A stretch of DNA of 64,000 bases, from positions 635,389 through 699,388 of the forward strand of contig JBOEGS010000002.1 of NCBI GenBank assembly GCA_050633545.1. Direction: 5' to 3'. The position numbers and the translations under genes are program-made. How positions within the stretch are numbered: position 1 is the stretch's first letter; every line of letters starts with the position of its first letter. Below the pieces are notes generated by a model, which did not search any database, was not told the origin of the DNA, and saw only the letters and a program-made list of their open reading frames with translations. Positions 24,880-34,387 of the stretch are shown here, in pieces. Source of the stretch: Litorivita sp050633545. GTDB lineage: Bacteria; Pseudomonadota; Alphaproteobacteria; Rhodobacterales; Rhodobacteraceae.

Positions 24880-25689
24880 ATGTCGGATTTGCCCGGAATC
24901 GTAGTCACCGGCGCCTCGGGGCGCATGGGCCAGATGTTGATCAATACCATCACGGCCAGCGGCAAGGCCCGCCTTGTCGGGGCGGTGGAGCGCAAGGGGC
25001 ACGCGTGGGTCGGCCAGGACGTGGGCACCGCCATGGGCGGCGCGGCCATGGGCGTGACGGTCACCGATGATGCTCTGGAGGCCTTCGCCAAGGCGCAGGC
25101 GGTGATTGATTTTACCGCCCCTGCCGCCACGGTGGAATTTGCCGCGCTCGCCGCGCAGGCGCGCGCCGTGCATGTGATCGGCACCACCGGCATGAGCGCC
25201 GAAGAGATTGCCGCCCTCAAACCTGCGGCCCGTCATGCGGTGATCGTGCGGGCGGGCAATATGTCCCTTGGCGTGAACCTGTTGACGCAGCTGACCAAAA
25301 AGGTCGCGGCGGCCTTGGACGAGGATTTCGATATCGAGATCATCGAATCGCATCATAACCGCAAGGTCGACGCGCCGTCCGGCACGGCGTTGATGTTGGG
25401 CGAGGCGGCGGCCGAAGGACGCGGCGTTGCGCTTGATGCGGTGTCGGACCGTGGCCGCGACGGGATCACCGGCGCGCGCAAGAAAGGCGACATCGGTTTT
25501 GTCGCCGTGCGCGGCGGCGATATCATCGGCGAACATGATGTGATGTTCGCGGGCACCGGCGAGCGGATCATCTTGCGCCATGTCGCTTCGGACCGTTCGG
25601 TGTTTGCCCGCGGTGCGCTCAAAGCCGCGCTTTGGGGCTTGGGCCAGACCCCCGGTGAATACGATATGATCGACGTCTTGGGGCTGTAG
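24880..25689 (+). CDS. dapB: 4-hydroxy-tetrahydrodipicolinate reductase
   Basis: A 269-residue DapB, NAD(P)H-dependent step of lysine and diaminopimelate synthesis in the cytoplasm. The Rossmann motif IVVTGASGRMGQML is at the N-terminus; EIIESHHNRKVDAPSGTALM is the catalytic/substrate block with the His-His pair and Lys; GEHDVMFAGTGERIILRH follows, and the end matches the usual tetramer region. The ATG at 24880 has AAAGGAG ten bases upstream. Divergent from rbfA. Confidence 0.97.
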   Translation: MSDLPGIVVTGASGRMGQMLINTITASGKARLVGAVERKGHAWVGQDVGTAMGGAAMGVTVTDDALEAFAKAQAVIDFTAPAATVEFAALAAQARAVHVIGTTGMSAEEIAALKPAARHAVIVRAGNMSLGVNLLTQLTKKVAAALDEDFDIEIIESHHNRKVDAPSGTALMLGEAAAEGRGVALDAVSDRGRDGITGARKKGDIGFVAVRGGDIIGEHDVMFAGTGERIILRHVASDRSVFARGALKAALWGLGQTPGEYDMIDVLGL

Positions 25690-25806
25690 GGCGCGGCGGC
25701 GCGCGGGCGATACAAAAAATCCCGCGCGAAAAAATTTCGCTTTTTACGCATCCGAAACGCTTTGAGCGGCGTAGTGGAGGTAATTCCTGCTTTGAAAGGA
25801 TGCCTC

Positions 25807-26187
25807 ATGCCCGCTGTTATCGCCCGCCCCGCTGTGATGGTCCTGACTGCGCTGCTGCTCGCGGCGGCGCCCCTCGGCCCCGCCTTGGCCGAAGGGTTCA
25901 AGCCCCTGCGCGACAAGGCGGCCTTTGTCGCCTTGATCGAGAACAAGAACCTCAAACGCCTCGGCATCACCTTGCGGGTGCTTCCGGATGGCGCCATCAC
26001 CGGCAAGGCCTTGGGGCAAAACGTGCGCGGCGCATGGCAATGGAAAGACGGGTATTTTTGCCGCGATCTCTACTGGGGCAATGAAAACCTCGGGGCCAAT
26101 TGCCAAGCGGTCTCCGTGCGCGGGCGGACCTTGCGGTTCCAATCGGATCGCGGCACGGGCGATTACGCCGATCTCTCGCTCGACTGA
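25807..26187 (+). CDS. Small exported protein of unknown function downstream of dapB
   Basis: A 126-residue protein with a clear signal peptide (hydrophobic core LTALLLAAAPLGPALA, cleavage near residue 30). The mature part of about 95 residues has Trp/Cys-containing segments AWQWKDGYFCRDLYWGN and NCQAVSVRGRTLRFQSDRG, with two cysteines that could form a disulfide. I recall similar small proteins encoded next to dapB in this family, sometimes mislabelled dihydrodipicolinate reductase because of that neighbour; nothing in the sequence supports an enzyme. The ATG at 25807 is preferred to an upstream start. Confidence 0.72.
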   Translation: MPAVIARPAVMVLTALLLAAAPLGPALAEGFKPLRDKAAFVALIENKNLKRLGITLRVLPDGAITGKALGQNVRGAWQWKDGYFCRDLYWGNENLGANCQAVSVRGRTLRFQSDRGTGDYADLSLD

Positions 26188-26249
26188 TCGCTCGGCTGAT
26201 TGCGGGGTGGATCGCGCGACTGATCTCGGGGGCCTGCGGGCCGCGCCGG

Positions 26250-26465
26250 TCAAAAATCGATCGCCAGCCCTTTTTTCTCCCAATCGCCGTAGCGCACCGG
26301 CTCCGGCCCGTCGCGCCCGCCCAACTCTGTCGGCAGCGGGGCCTCGGCCTGCGCCAATTTGCGCCGCTGGGCCGCCTCGGCCAGAGCGCGCTGCGCGGCG
26401 GGGGGCAGGGCAGGGTCGATAGAGGCGTCCACCTCTTGCGGGGTCCGGGGTGTTTTCTCGCTCAT
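26250..26465 (-). CDS. DUF1674 protein, SdhAF4-like succinate dehydrogenase assembly factor
   Basis: A 71-residue protein of the DUF1674 family. The conserved C-terminal motif LPTELGGRDGPEPVRYGDWE followed by KKGLAIDF is complete. Mitochondrial homologues (SDHAF4/Sdh8) bind flavinylated SdhA and help it join SdhB, and the family is widespread in alphaproteobacteria, so the same role is likely. The gene lies on the minus strand between two plus-strand genes and diverges from the RsmB-like gene. A very long open frame continues upstream through that gene on the opposite strand and is not real. Confidence 0.83.
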   Translation of the reverse strand: MSEKTPRTPQEVDASIDPALPPAAQRALAEAAQRRKLAQAEAPLPTELGGRDGPEPVRYGDWEKKGLAIDF

Positions 26466-26555
26466 CAGATGGGCTTCCTTTGCGCTTTGCCTGTTGATAT
26501 ACGCCCGCTTTAACCGCGGGCAAGGCCCGATCCATGCTTCTTGAGGAATATGCCG

Positions 26556-27917
26556 ATGAAACCCGCCTCCAAATTCCCCCGCAAGGGGTCCGGCGCCGCA
26601 AAACAGGGCGCGCAGGGCGACAAGGCGCGGCACAACACCTACAAAAAGGCCCCGCCGCCCACGCCGCGCATGGTGGCCGTGCGGCTGCTCGACGGGGTGA
26701 TGGGCGAGGGCAAGCTGATGTCCGAGATGATCGGCGCGGGGGCCTTGGAGCGCCTCGAGCCCGCCGACCGCGCCCGCGCGCAGCGCCTTGCGATGGATGT
26801 TCTGCGCGGCATGGAGCGGATCGACAAGGTGCTGGCCAAACACCTCAAACGCGGCGAGCCGATCTTGCATGCGATGAATGCGCTGCGCCTTGGCACGCTG
26901 GAGCTGTGCCTTGGCGGTGATGCGCATGGGGTGGTCAACGAATGCGTCAATATCGTCGGGCGCAACCCGCGCACCCAGCAGATGAAAGGCCTCGTCAATG
27001 CGGTGCTGCGCAAAGTCGCCGCCGAAGGCCCCGCCGAATGGGCGATCTTGCGGGTGCCGCGCCTGCCCAAATGGCTGCGCGCGCCCTTGGCCGAAGCCTA
27101 CGGCGGCGAAGAGATGAAAGCCATGGAGGCGGCGCATTTCGCGGGCGCGCCTTTGGACCTGTCGGTCAAGGAAGACGCCGAAGGCTGGGCGCAAAAACTG
27201 GGCACGGATGTGTTGCCGTCCGGCTCGCTGCGCATTGCCTCGGGGCAGCAGGTGTCGGCCATGGCCGGATTTGACGAAGGCGCGTGGTGGGTGCAAGACG
27301 CCGCCGCCGCTTTGCCGGTGAAAATCCTTGCGCCCAAAGCGGGCGAGAGGGTGCTTGACCTTTGCGCCGCACCAGGCGGCAAAACGATGCAATTGGCGGC
27401 CAGCGGCGCCTCGGTGACGGCGGTCGATATCTCGGCGGGCCGTATGGCGCGGGTGGCCGAAAACCTCGCGCGCACGGGGCTGAGCGCCGATCTGGTCACC
27501 GGTGATGCCTTGGAGCAGAGCGGCACATATGACGCCATCGTTCTGGATGCGCCCTGTTCGGCCACGGGCACGATCCGCCGCCACCCCGATTTGCCCTTTG
27601 CCAAGGACGGCAGCGAATTTGGCATGCTCATCGGGTTGCAAGAGGCCATGCTGGACCATGCGCTGTCCTTGCTCGAACCGGGGGGGCGGTTGGTCTATTG
27701 CACCTGCTCGCTGTTGCCCGACGAGGGCGAATGCCAGATCGAAGATGCGCTGGCGCGCCATGGGGATATCAGCGTGGATCGCGCGGCCTTGATGGTGGAG
27801 GGGGTCGAGGCGGCTTGGCTCACCGAAGAAGGCGGGCTGCGTTTGCGGCCTGATTACTGGGCCGAGCGCGGCGGGATGGACGGGTTTTATATCGCCTGTC
27901 TGGTCAAAACCGCCTAG
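26556..27917 (+). CDS. RsmB/NOP-family rRNA (cytosine-C5) methyltransferase
   Basis: A 453-residue SAM-dependent RNA methyltransferase. An NusB-like N-terminal region (to about residue 160) precedes the catalytic domain: VLDLCAAPGGKTMQLAASG is the SAM loop, VLDAPCSATGTIRRHPD is motif IV with a conserved Cys, and LVYCTCSLLPDEGECQIE is motif VI with the catalytic Cys. The fit is RsmB (16S m5C967), but related paralogues exist in alphaproteobacteria, so I leave the symbol open. Start: ATG 26556, nine bases after GAGG, or ATG 26550. Confidence 0.9.
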   Translation: MKPASKFPRKGSGAAKQGAQGDKARHNTYKKAPPPTPRMVAVRLLDGVMGEGKLMSEMIGAGALERLEPADRARAQRLAMDVLRGMERIDKVLAKHLKRGEPILHAMNALRLGTLELCLGGDAHGVVNECVNIVGRNPRTQQMKGLVNAVLRKVAAEGPAEWAILRVPRLPKWLRAPLAEAYGGEEMKAMEAAHFAGAPLDLSVKEDAEGWAQKLGTDVLPSGSLRIASGQQVSAMAGFDEGAWWVQDAAAALPVKILAPKAGERVLDLCAAPGGKTMQLAASGASVTAVDISAGRMARVAENLARTGLSADLVTGDALEQSGTYDAIVLDAPCSATGTIRRHPDLPFAKDGSEFGMLIGLQEAMLDHALSLLEPGGRLVYCTCSLLPDEGECQIEDALARHGDISVDRAALMVEGVEAAWLTEEGGLRLRPDYWAERGGMDGFYIACLVKTA

Positions 27918-28122
27918 GCGCGCGCCCTGACCGCCCGCGGGCGGCCCGTTGCGAGTGCGATTTCGGCGCGTCTTTGCCGCCGTGGCCCCCCTTGGCGCAT
28001 CCGCCATTGGGCGCAAATCCTCCCCTCGCGCGGCGCGCGGCTTTTTGAGCGGTGACTTGGCCGCGGCTTTTCGTTAATATGCCTCGCAAAGCGCCAAAAG
28101 AGCGTAGCGAGAGGCAGAGCAG

Positions 28123-29877
28123 ATGGCCCAAGAAAAACTGATGTCGCGCGGAACGCGCGTCTTGAACCGTGCGCATGCGCGGCTGAGCGCCTTGGCGCGC
28201 CCTGCGACCGGTTTCGTCTCGCAGCCCGAGCCGCGCACCATCGGCAGTTTTGCGCGCGGGCGGCAATTGGTGGCGGGCAATCTGTTGTTCGCGGGGCAGT
28301 TGCACCAAGATGACGGCAGCGGCCTTTGGGCGCTGGGCGGCAGCGATCCGGCGCGCGACGACGAGGCGCATGGCTTTGCATGGCTCGACGATCTGGCGGC
28401 TGTGGGCGATCGTCCGGCGCGGCAACTGGCGCAAAAATGGCTGTGGGAGTGGATCGCGCGCTACGGGCGCGGCGGCGGCGCGGGATGGACGCCGGAGCTG
28501 ACCGGACGGCGTTTGATCCGCTGGATCAACCACGCGATCTTCTTGCTCAACGGCCAGGACAAAGCGCAATCGCAGGCCTTCTACCGCTCGCTGGCGCGGC
28601 AGACGATTTTTCTGGGCCGCCGCTGGAAAGGCGCATTGCCCGGATTGCCGCGCTTCGAGGCCCTGACGGGGTTGATCTATGCGGGGCTGGCCTTGGAGGG
28701 AATGGAGCGCCACGTCGGCCCCGCCGTCAAAGCCTTGGCCCGCGATTGCCGCACACAGATCAGCGGCGAAGGCGGCATCCCGACCCGCAACCCCGAAGAG
28801 CTTTTGGAGGTGTGCACCTTGCTGACATGGGCGGCGGCGGCGCTGCGCGAGGGCGGCAAACCCGTCCCGCCCGAGGTCATGTCGGCGATCGAGCGTATCG
28901 CGCCGAGCCTGCGCAGCCTGCGCCATGCCGATGGCGGATTGGCGCGATTCCATGGCGGCGGGCGCGGCATGGAAGGGCGGCTGGATTGGGCGCTGGCCAA
29001 TAGCGGGGTGAAGACGCGCCACGCGGACGGATTGGCCATGGGCTACGCGCGGCTGAGCGCGGGGCGCACCTCTTTGATCGTCGATGCCGCCGCACCTCCG
29101 GGGGGCAAGGCTTCCTTTGATGCCCATGCCTCGACGCTTGCCTTTGAACTCACATCAGGGCGCAGGCCGCTGATCGTCAATTGCGGATCGGGGGCGCATT
29201 TCGGCGAGGAGTGGCGCCGCGCGGGCCGCGCCACCCCGTCGCATAGCGCGCTGGCGCTCGAGGGCTTTTCCTCGGCGCGTTTGGGCCGGATCGGACCGCG
29301 CCGCGAGATGTTGGTCGATGCGCCGCGCGATGTGCCGGTGCAGATCACCCACGCCGCCGACAGTTTGCGATTTGAGGGCGGGCATGACGGATATCTCAAG
29401 ACCCACGGGTTGACCCATGCGCGCACGCTGGAACTGTCGGTCGACGGGCGCGGCCTTGGCGGCGAGGACTTGTTGGTCGCGATCGAGCCTGCGGACCAGC
29501 GCCGGTTTGATGCGGCGATGGATGCGGTCAGCCTTCAAGGCATCCCCTATCAGGCGCGGTTTCACCTGCATCCCGAGGTCGATGCCTCGGTTGATATGGG
29601 CGGTGCGGCGGTTTCCTTGGCGCTCAAAAGCGGCGAGGTTTGGGTGTTTCGCACCGACGGCACCTCGCAAATATCGCTCGAACCGAGCGTTTATCTGGAA
29701 AAAAACCGTCTTAAGCCTCGCGCTGCGCAGCAAATCGTATTATCGGGTCGCGCGATGGAGTATGCAACGCGCCTGCGCTGGTCCTTGTCCAAAACCGTCG
29801 AAACCCCCGTTTCGATCCGCGATTTGAAACAGGCAGGTTACGGCGCGCCGGATGCTCCCGAATATGAGGTAGAATGA
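28123..29877 (+). CDS. Heparinase II/III-family protein
   Basis: A 584-residue protein of the heparinase II/III superfamily: an alpha-toroid N-terminal half (for example RRLIRWINHAIFLLNGQDKA and QISGEGGIPTRNPEELLE) and a beta-sandwich C-terminal half (SFDAHASTLAFELTSGRRPL, FGEEWRRAGRATPSHSALAL). Polysaccharide lyases of this superfamily cleave uronic acids, but this group, conserved beside purH in Rhodobacteraceae, has no known substrate. No classic signal peptide is seen at the N-terminus, so its site of action is unclear. The ATG has GAGAGGCAGAG upstream. Last gene before purH, 134 bases away. Confidence 0.82.
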   Translation: MAQEKLMSRGTRVLNRAHARLSALARPATGFVSQPEPRTIGSFARGRQLVAGNLLFAGQLHQDDGSGLWALGGSDPARDDEAHGFAWLDDLAAVGDRPARQLAQKWLWEWIARYGRGGGAGWTPELTGRRLIRWINHAIFLLNGQDKAQSQAFYRSLARQTIFLGRRWKGALPGLPRFEALTGLIYAGLALEGMERHVGPAVKALARDCRTQISGEGGIPTRNPEELLEVCTLLTWAAAALREGGKPVPPEVMSAIERIAPSLRSLRHADGGLARFHGGGRGMEGRLDWALANSGVKTRHADGLAMGYARLSAGRTSLIVDAAAPPGGKASFDAHASTLAFELTSGRRPLIVNCGSGAHFGEEWRRAGRATPSHSALALEGFSSARLGRIGPRREMLVDAPRDVPVQITHAADSLRFEGGHDGYLKTHGLTHARTLELSVDGRGLGGEDLLVAIEPADQRRFDAAMDAVSLQGIPYQARFHLHPEVDASVDMGGAAVSLALKSGEVWVFRTDGTSQISLEPSVYLEKNRLKPRAAQQIVLSGRAMEYATRLRWSLSKTVETPVSIRDLKQAGYGAPDAPEYEVE

Positions 29878-30011
29878 GCCCGCGTGAGACGCGCCCTACA
29901 ACATATCCCCCGCGCGCTGGGTGGCATCACGCCGCCCGCGCATCTGCTTGCGCCGAAACAGGGCGGCGCGGCATCGCATATTGACTGCCATCATTTGGGA
30001 TCTCGACTGAC

Positions 30012-31601
30012 ATGACCGACCTTTCGCCCCTCAGCCGCGCGCTGATCTCCGTTTCCGACAAAACCGGCCTTGTAGAATTGGGCCAGAAGCTTGCCGCACG
30101 CGGGGTGGAGCTTCTCTCCACCGGCGGAAGCGCCAAGACGTTGCGCGATGCGGGGCTTGCGGTGCGCGATGTGGCCGACGTCACCGGATTTCCCGAAATG
30201 ATGGACGGGCGGGTGAAAACATTGCACCCCAAAGTGCACGGCGGGTTGTTGGCCTTGCGTGACAACGAAGGCCATGTCGCGGCGATGCAAGAGCACGGGA
30301 TCGGCAATATCGACCTGCTGGTCGTGAACCTTTATCCCTTCGAGGAAACCGTCGCCAAGGGCGCGGATTACGACACCTGCATTGAAAACATCGATATCGG
30401 CGGCCCCGCGATGATCCGCGCCGCCGCCAAGAACCACGGCTTTGTCACTACGGTTGTCGATGTCGAGGATTACGACGCCCTGATCGCCGAACTGGACGCC
30501 AATGACGGGCAGACTTCCTATGCCTTCCGCCAGCGTCTGGCGCAGATCGCCTATGCCCGCACCGGTGCCTATGACGCGGCCGTTTCCACATGGATGGCGG
30601 GCGCTTTGGGCGAGGAAGCGCCGCGCCGCCGCGCCTTTGCCGGCACGATCAAGCAAACCCTGCGCTACGGCGAGAACCCGCATCAAAACGCGGCCTTCTA
30701 CACCGATGGATCGGACCGCCCCGGCGTGGCGACCGCCGCACAGCATCAGGGCAAGGAATTGTCCTATAACAACATCAACGACACCGATGCGGCCTTCGAA
30801 TTGGTTGCCGAATTCGACCCCGCCGAAAGCGCCGCTTGCGCCATCATCAAACACGCCAACCCCTGCGGCGTGGCCAAGGGCGCGACCCTTCTGGAGGCCT
30901 ATAAAAACGCCTTTGATTGCGATCGCACCTCGGCCTTTGGCGGCATTGTGGCGCTCAACGGTGAACTCAATGGCGAAACCGCCGAAGCCATCACCGAGAT
31001 TTTCACCGAAGTCGTCATTGCCCCCTCCGCCACGGATGAGGCCAAAGCGATCTTCGCCAAAAAGAAAAACCTGCGCCTTCTGACCACGGGGGCCTTGCCG
31101 GATGTGCGCGAAAAGGGTCTGACCGTGCGTCAGGTCGCAGGCGGGCTTTTGGTGCAGGACAAGGACACCGGCTACATCAGCATGGATGATCTGAAGGTGG
31201 TGACCAAGGTCGCGCCGACGGACGAGCAACTGCGCGATCTTTTGTTTGCGTGGAAAGTCGCCAAACACGTCAAATCCAACGCCATCGTCTATGTCAAAGA
31301 CCAAGCCACCGTCGGCGTCGGCGCGGGCCAGATGAGCCGCCTCGACAGCGCGCTGATCGCCGCCAAGAAAGCCGAGCGTATGGCCGAGGCGATGGGATTG
31401 CCCGCGCCTTTGACCAAAGGCTCCGCCGTGGCCTCTGATGCGTTCTTCCCCTTTGCGGACGGGCTTTTGGAGGCCGCCGCAGCGGGCGCGTCTTGCGTCA
31501 TCCAACCGGGCGGTTCGATGCGCGACGACGAAGTGATCGCCGCCGCCGACGAGGCAGGGCTTGCCATGGTCTTTACCGGAATGCGCCATTTCCGGCACTA
31601 A
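30012..31601 (+). CDS. purH: Bifunctional AICAR transformylase / IMP cyclohydrolase
   Basis: A 529-residue PurH that performs the last two steps of IMP synthesis. The N-terminal cyclohydrolase domain (to about 200) starts RALISVSDKTGLVELGQKLA and holds GGRVKTLHPKVHGG and MIRAAAKNHGFV. The transformylase domain has LRYGENPHQNAAFY, the Lys-His motif AIIKHANPCGVA, and AFGGIVALN; the end PGGSMRDDEVIAAADEAGLA is typical. Length is normal. It is followed by lspA after 60 bases, probably in one transcript. Confidence 0.98.
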   Translation: MTDLSPLSRALISVSDKTGLVELGQKLAARGVELLSTGGSAKTLRDAGLAVRDVADVTGFPEMMDGRVKTLHPKVHGGLLALRDNEGHVAAMQEHGIGNIDLLVVNLYPFEETVAKGADYDTCIENIDIGGPAMIRAAAKNHGFVTTVVDVEDYDALIAELDANDGQTSYAFRQRLAQIAYARTGAYDAAVSTWMAGALGEEAPRRRAFAGTIKQTLRYGENPHQNAAFYTDGSDRPGVATAAQHQGKELSYNNINDTDAAFELVAEFDPAESAACAIIKHANPCGVAKGATLLEAYKNAFDCDRTSAFGGIVALNGELNGETAEAITEIFTEVVIAPSATDEAKAIFAKKKNLRLLTTGALPDVREKGLTVRQVAGGLLVQDKDTGYISMDDLKVVTKVAPTDEQLRDLLFAWKVAKHVKSNAIVYVKDQATVGVGAGQMSRLDSALIAAKKAERMAEAMGLPAPLTKGSAVASDAFFPFADGLLEAAAAGASCVIQPGGSMRDDEVIAAADEAGLAMVFTGMRHFRH

Positions 31602-31661
31602 ACTACGGGCGGTGCGAGGCGCAGAGCCCCGCGCCGCTGTGACATGAAAAGGGAGAGGCTG

Positions 31662-32132
31662 ATGCGCCTTGTGTTTTGGGTCGGATTTTGGACCTTTCTC
31701 ATTGATCAGGCGACCAAATATCTGGTCGTCCACGCGATGGATCTGCGCAATCTGGGCGAGATCGAGGTGCTGCCGCCCTTGCTCAACCTGCGCATGGCGT
31801 GGAACTATGGCATCAACTTTGGCCTTTTTGCCCAAGGCTCCGATATTGTGCGTTGGGTTTTGATCACCGTGGCGATCGTGATCTCGGGCGCGGTTTTGTG
31901 GTGGGTCCATAGCGAAGAGACCGGCAAACGCGGCTATATCGCGGCGGGGCTGTTGGTCGGCGGGGCGATGGGCAATGTCGTGGACCGCATCCTTTATGGC
32001 GGCGTGGCCGACTTTTTGAACATGTCGTGCTGCGGATTTGACAACCCCTATGCCTTTAACGTGGCCGATATCGCGGTCTTTGCGGGGGCCATTGGTATGG
32101 TCCTGTTTACAGGCGGCAAAAACGCCGCGTGA
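31662..32132 (+). CDS. lspA: Prolipoprotein signal peptidase (SPase II)
   Basis: A 156-residue, four-helix inner-membrane aspartyl protease that removes signal peptides from lipoproteins. Family boxes are FLIDQATKYLVV, WNYGINFGLFA, GGAMGNVVDRILYGGVADFL and AFNVADIAVFAG; the two catalytic aspartates are expected at Asp117 (VADF) and Asp136 (NVADI). The ATG at 31662 has GGGAGAGG upstream, better than the ATG at 31644. The next gene encodes a lipoprotein, a likely client. Confidence 0.96.
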   Translation: MRLVFWVGFWTFLIDQATKYLVVHAMDLRNLGEIEVLPPLLNLRMAWNYGINFGLFAQGSDIVRWVLITVAIVISGAVLWWVHSEETGKRGYIAAGLLVGGAMGNVVDRILYGGVADFLNMSCCGFDNPYAFNVADIAVFAGAIGMVLFTGGKNAA

Positions 32133-32185
32133 CGGCGGTGCAGGGATGGGTTAAACCTATCCACAACAGACGACGGAGGACCGCA

Positions 32186-32719
32186 ATGCGGATGGCGCGC
32201 GTTACAAAAATCGGGATCGCCCTCGGGCTTGTGGCGCTGGTGTCGGCCTGCGGCGGGGAAAAGCGCGACATTCGTTTGCGCAACTTCAACACCGCTGTCG
32301 GCGGGCCGAATGAATTCGCCGTGATCCCGGGCAAGCCTTTGCAAGCGCCCGCGGATTTCACCGCTCTGCCCGATCCCACACCGGGCGCGGGCAATATCAC
32401 CGATCAAAACCCCAAAGGCGACGCCATCGCCGCGCTGGGCGGCAATGCGGCGCGGCTCGTGCCTGCGGGCGTGCCCAATACCGACGCGGCATTGACCCGT
32501 CACGCCGCCCGCTTTGGCGCCCAATCGGGCATTCGCGAGACATTGGCCGCCGAGGACGAAGACTATCGCCGCCGCAAATCGCGCTTCACCAAGCTGAAGA
32601 TCGTGAAAACCGACCGCTACCGCGAAGCCTATAAGCCGATGTCCTTGAACCCGCAGGCAGAAATGGCGCGGTTCCGCCGTCTGGGCGTGGACACGCCAAG
32701 CGCCCCTCCGTCACAGTAG
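32186..32719 (+). CDS. DUF3035 lipoprotein
   Basis: A 177-residue lipoprotein: signal segment then lipobox LVSAC with the lipidated Cys near residue 21. The body matches the DUF3035 family of alphaproteobacteria, with PNEFAVIPGKPLQAPADFTA and LPDPTPGAGNITDQNPKGDA near the start and basic residues after residue 125. Function unknown. The ATG at 32186 follows GGAGGACCGC; it lies 53 bases after lspA, so co-expression with its own processing peptidase is likely. Confidence 0.85.
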   Translation: MRMARVTKIGIALGLVALVSACGGEKRDIRLRNFNTAVGGPNEFAVIPGKPLQAPADFTALPDPTPGAGNITDQNPKGDAIAALGGNAARLVPAGVPNTDAALTRHAARFGAQSGIRETLAAEDEDYRRRKSRFTKLKIVKTDRYREAYKPMSLNPQAEMARFRRLGVDTPSAPPSQ

Positions 32720-32941
32720 CCTCGCGCCCGTGCCGATGCCGCGCGGCTCACAGCAATGTCACCACCCGCGCGCGGCGCACCCTTGAAGCGCGCGCCGCTG
32801 TGCGTATCTATACTCATGCACGTGCCTGTGGTGGCGCGGCACTTGGTTTAATCATTTGCTAACTCTCTCACGCGCAGGCTTTGCTTGCGCTTTGCGTGAC
32901 GGCCCCGATATGTTGTGGTGGGCCCAATGACAGGATGATCC

Positions 32942-34387
32942 ATGATACGATCCTTGCCCTCGATTCTCTCCCGCTCCGTCCCCTTGCACCGCGCCGCGCG
33001 CAAAGCCCTGATGCCCGCCGTTGTGGCCTTGGGCCTCTTGGCCGCGCCCGCCTATGCGCAAACCGCCGCCGCAACCGAGACCAAAGCGCCGCCCGCCGCC
33101 AGCCGCGAGATCAAGGATGCGATCACCGATTTCAAACTCGATAACGGCATGCAGGTCATCGTGATCGAAGACCACCGCGCCCCCGTCGTGGTGCAAATGG
33201 TGTGGTATCGCGCCGGATCGGGCGAGGAACCCGCAGGCGCATCGGGGGTCGCGCATTTCCTTGAGCATCTGTTGTTCAAAGGCACGGACAACATGGAATC
33301 GGGTGAATTGTCGGCCACCGTCGCCGCCAATGGCGGCAGCGACAATGCCTTCACCAGCTATGATTATACCGCATATTACCAACGGGTTGCCGCCGACCGT
33401 TTGGAATTGATGATGCGGATGGAAAGCGACCGGATGGTCAATTTGCGCCTTGGCGAGGACGAGATCGCCACAGAACGCGCGGTGATCATTGAAGAGCGCA
33501 ACCAGCGCACCGAAAACGATCCTGCCGCTCTGTTTCGCGAGCAAAAGAACGCCGCGCAATATCTCAACCACCGCTATGGCGTGCCGGTGATCGGATGGCG
33601 TCACGAGATGGAGCAATTGGACCTTGGCGATGCGCTGGCCTATTACAAAACCTATTACGCGCCCAATAATGCGATCTTGATCGTTGCGGGCGATGTGGAT
33701 CCTGCCGAGGTCAAAACCTTGGCCCAGACCTATTATGGCGTGATCCCCGCCAACCCCGACCTGCCCGAACGTGTCCGCCCGACCGAGCCGCCGCAAACCT
33801 CCGAGCGGCGCATGACGTTTCGCGACCCGCGCGTCGCACAGCCCTATGTCAGCCGTTCCTACCTCGCGCCCGAGCGCAATGCGGGCGATCAAAAAGAGGC
33901 GGCGGCCCTGACCCTTCTGGCGGAAATTCTGGGCGGCGGGACGACCTCGGTGCTGGCCGAAAAATTGCAGTTCGAGGCGCAAAAGGCAGTCTATGTCGCG
34001 GCCTATTATCGCGGCATGTCCTTGGATGCGACGACCTTTGATTTCATCGTTGTGCCTGCGGCAGGGGTCAGCCTTGAGCAGGCTGAAGCGGCACTGGATA
34101 CGGCGGTGGCCGATTTCATGAACGAGGGCATTGATGCCGAGCAACTGGCCCGCCTCAAGATGCAAATCCGCGCCTCGGAAATCTATGCCCGCGACGATGT
34201 GGAAAGCACCGCGAACCGCTATGGCCGCGCCCTGACCCAAGGGTTGACCATCGCGGATGTGCAAGAGTGGCCGCGCATTTTGGAAGCGGTGAGCGCGCAG
34301 GACATCCTTGCCGCGGCCAAATCCGTTCTCGACAAACGCCGCTCTGTCACCGGTTGGTTGATGGGCGAAGAGGAGGTCTCGCAATGA
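32942..34387 (+). CDS. M16-family zinc metalloprotease (catalytic partner)
   Basis: A 481-residue M16B-type peptidase with a signal peptide (cleavage near residue 40 after PAYAQ), so periplasmic. The inverted zinc motif HFLEH is complete (His105, Glu108, His109) in GVAHFLEHLLFKGT; the third ligand is expected in the helix ERAVIIEERNQR. It also has RYGVPVIGW and the C-terminal M16 half. It overlaps the second M16 gene by four bases, the usual active/inactive pair that forms one protease chamber. Confidence 0.93.
   Translation: MIRSLPSILSRSVPLHRAARKALMPAVVALGLLAAPAYAQTAAATETKAPPAASREIKDAITDFKLDNGMQVIVIEDHRAPVVVQMVWYRAGSGEEPAGASGVAHFLEHLLFKGTDNMESGELSATVAANGGSDNAFTSYDYTAYYQRVAADRLELMMRMESDRMVNLRLGEDEIATERAVIIEERNQRTENDPAALFREQKNAAQYLNHRYGVPVIGWRHEMEQLDLGDALAYYKTYYAPNNAILIVAGDVDPAEVKTLAQTYYGVIPANPDLPERVRPTEPPQTSERRMTFRDPRVAQPYVSRSYLAPERNAGDQKEAAALTLLAEILGGGTTSVLAEKLQFEAQKAVYVAAYYRGMSLDATTFDFIVVPAAGVSLEQAEAALDTAVADFMNEGIDAEQLARLKMQIRASEIYARDDVESTANRYGRALTQGLTIADVQEWPRILEAVSAQDILAAAKSVLDKRRSVTGWLMGEEEVSQ

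Noticed and set aside
26466..28016. A long minus-strand open frame upstream of and in frame with the DUF1674 gene
   Set aside because: It runs antisense through the RsmB-like gene. Only the last 71 codons, with their own ATG at 26465, match a family.
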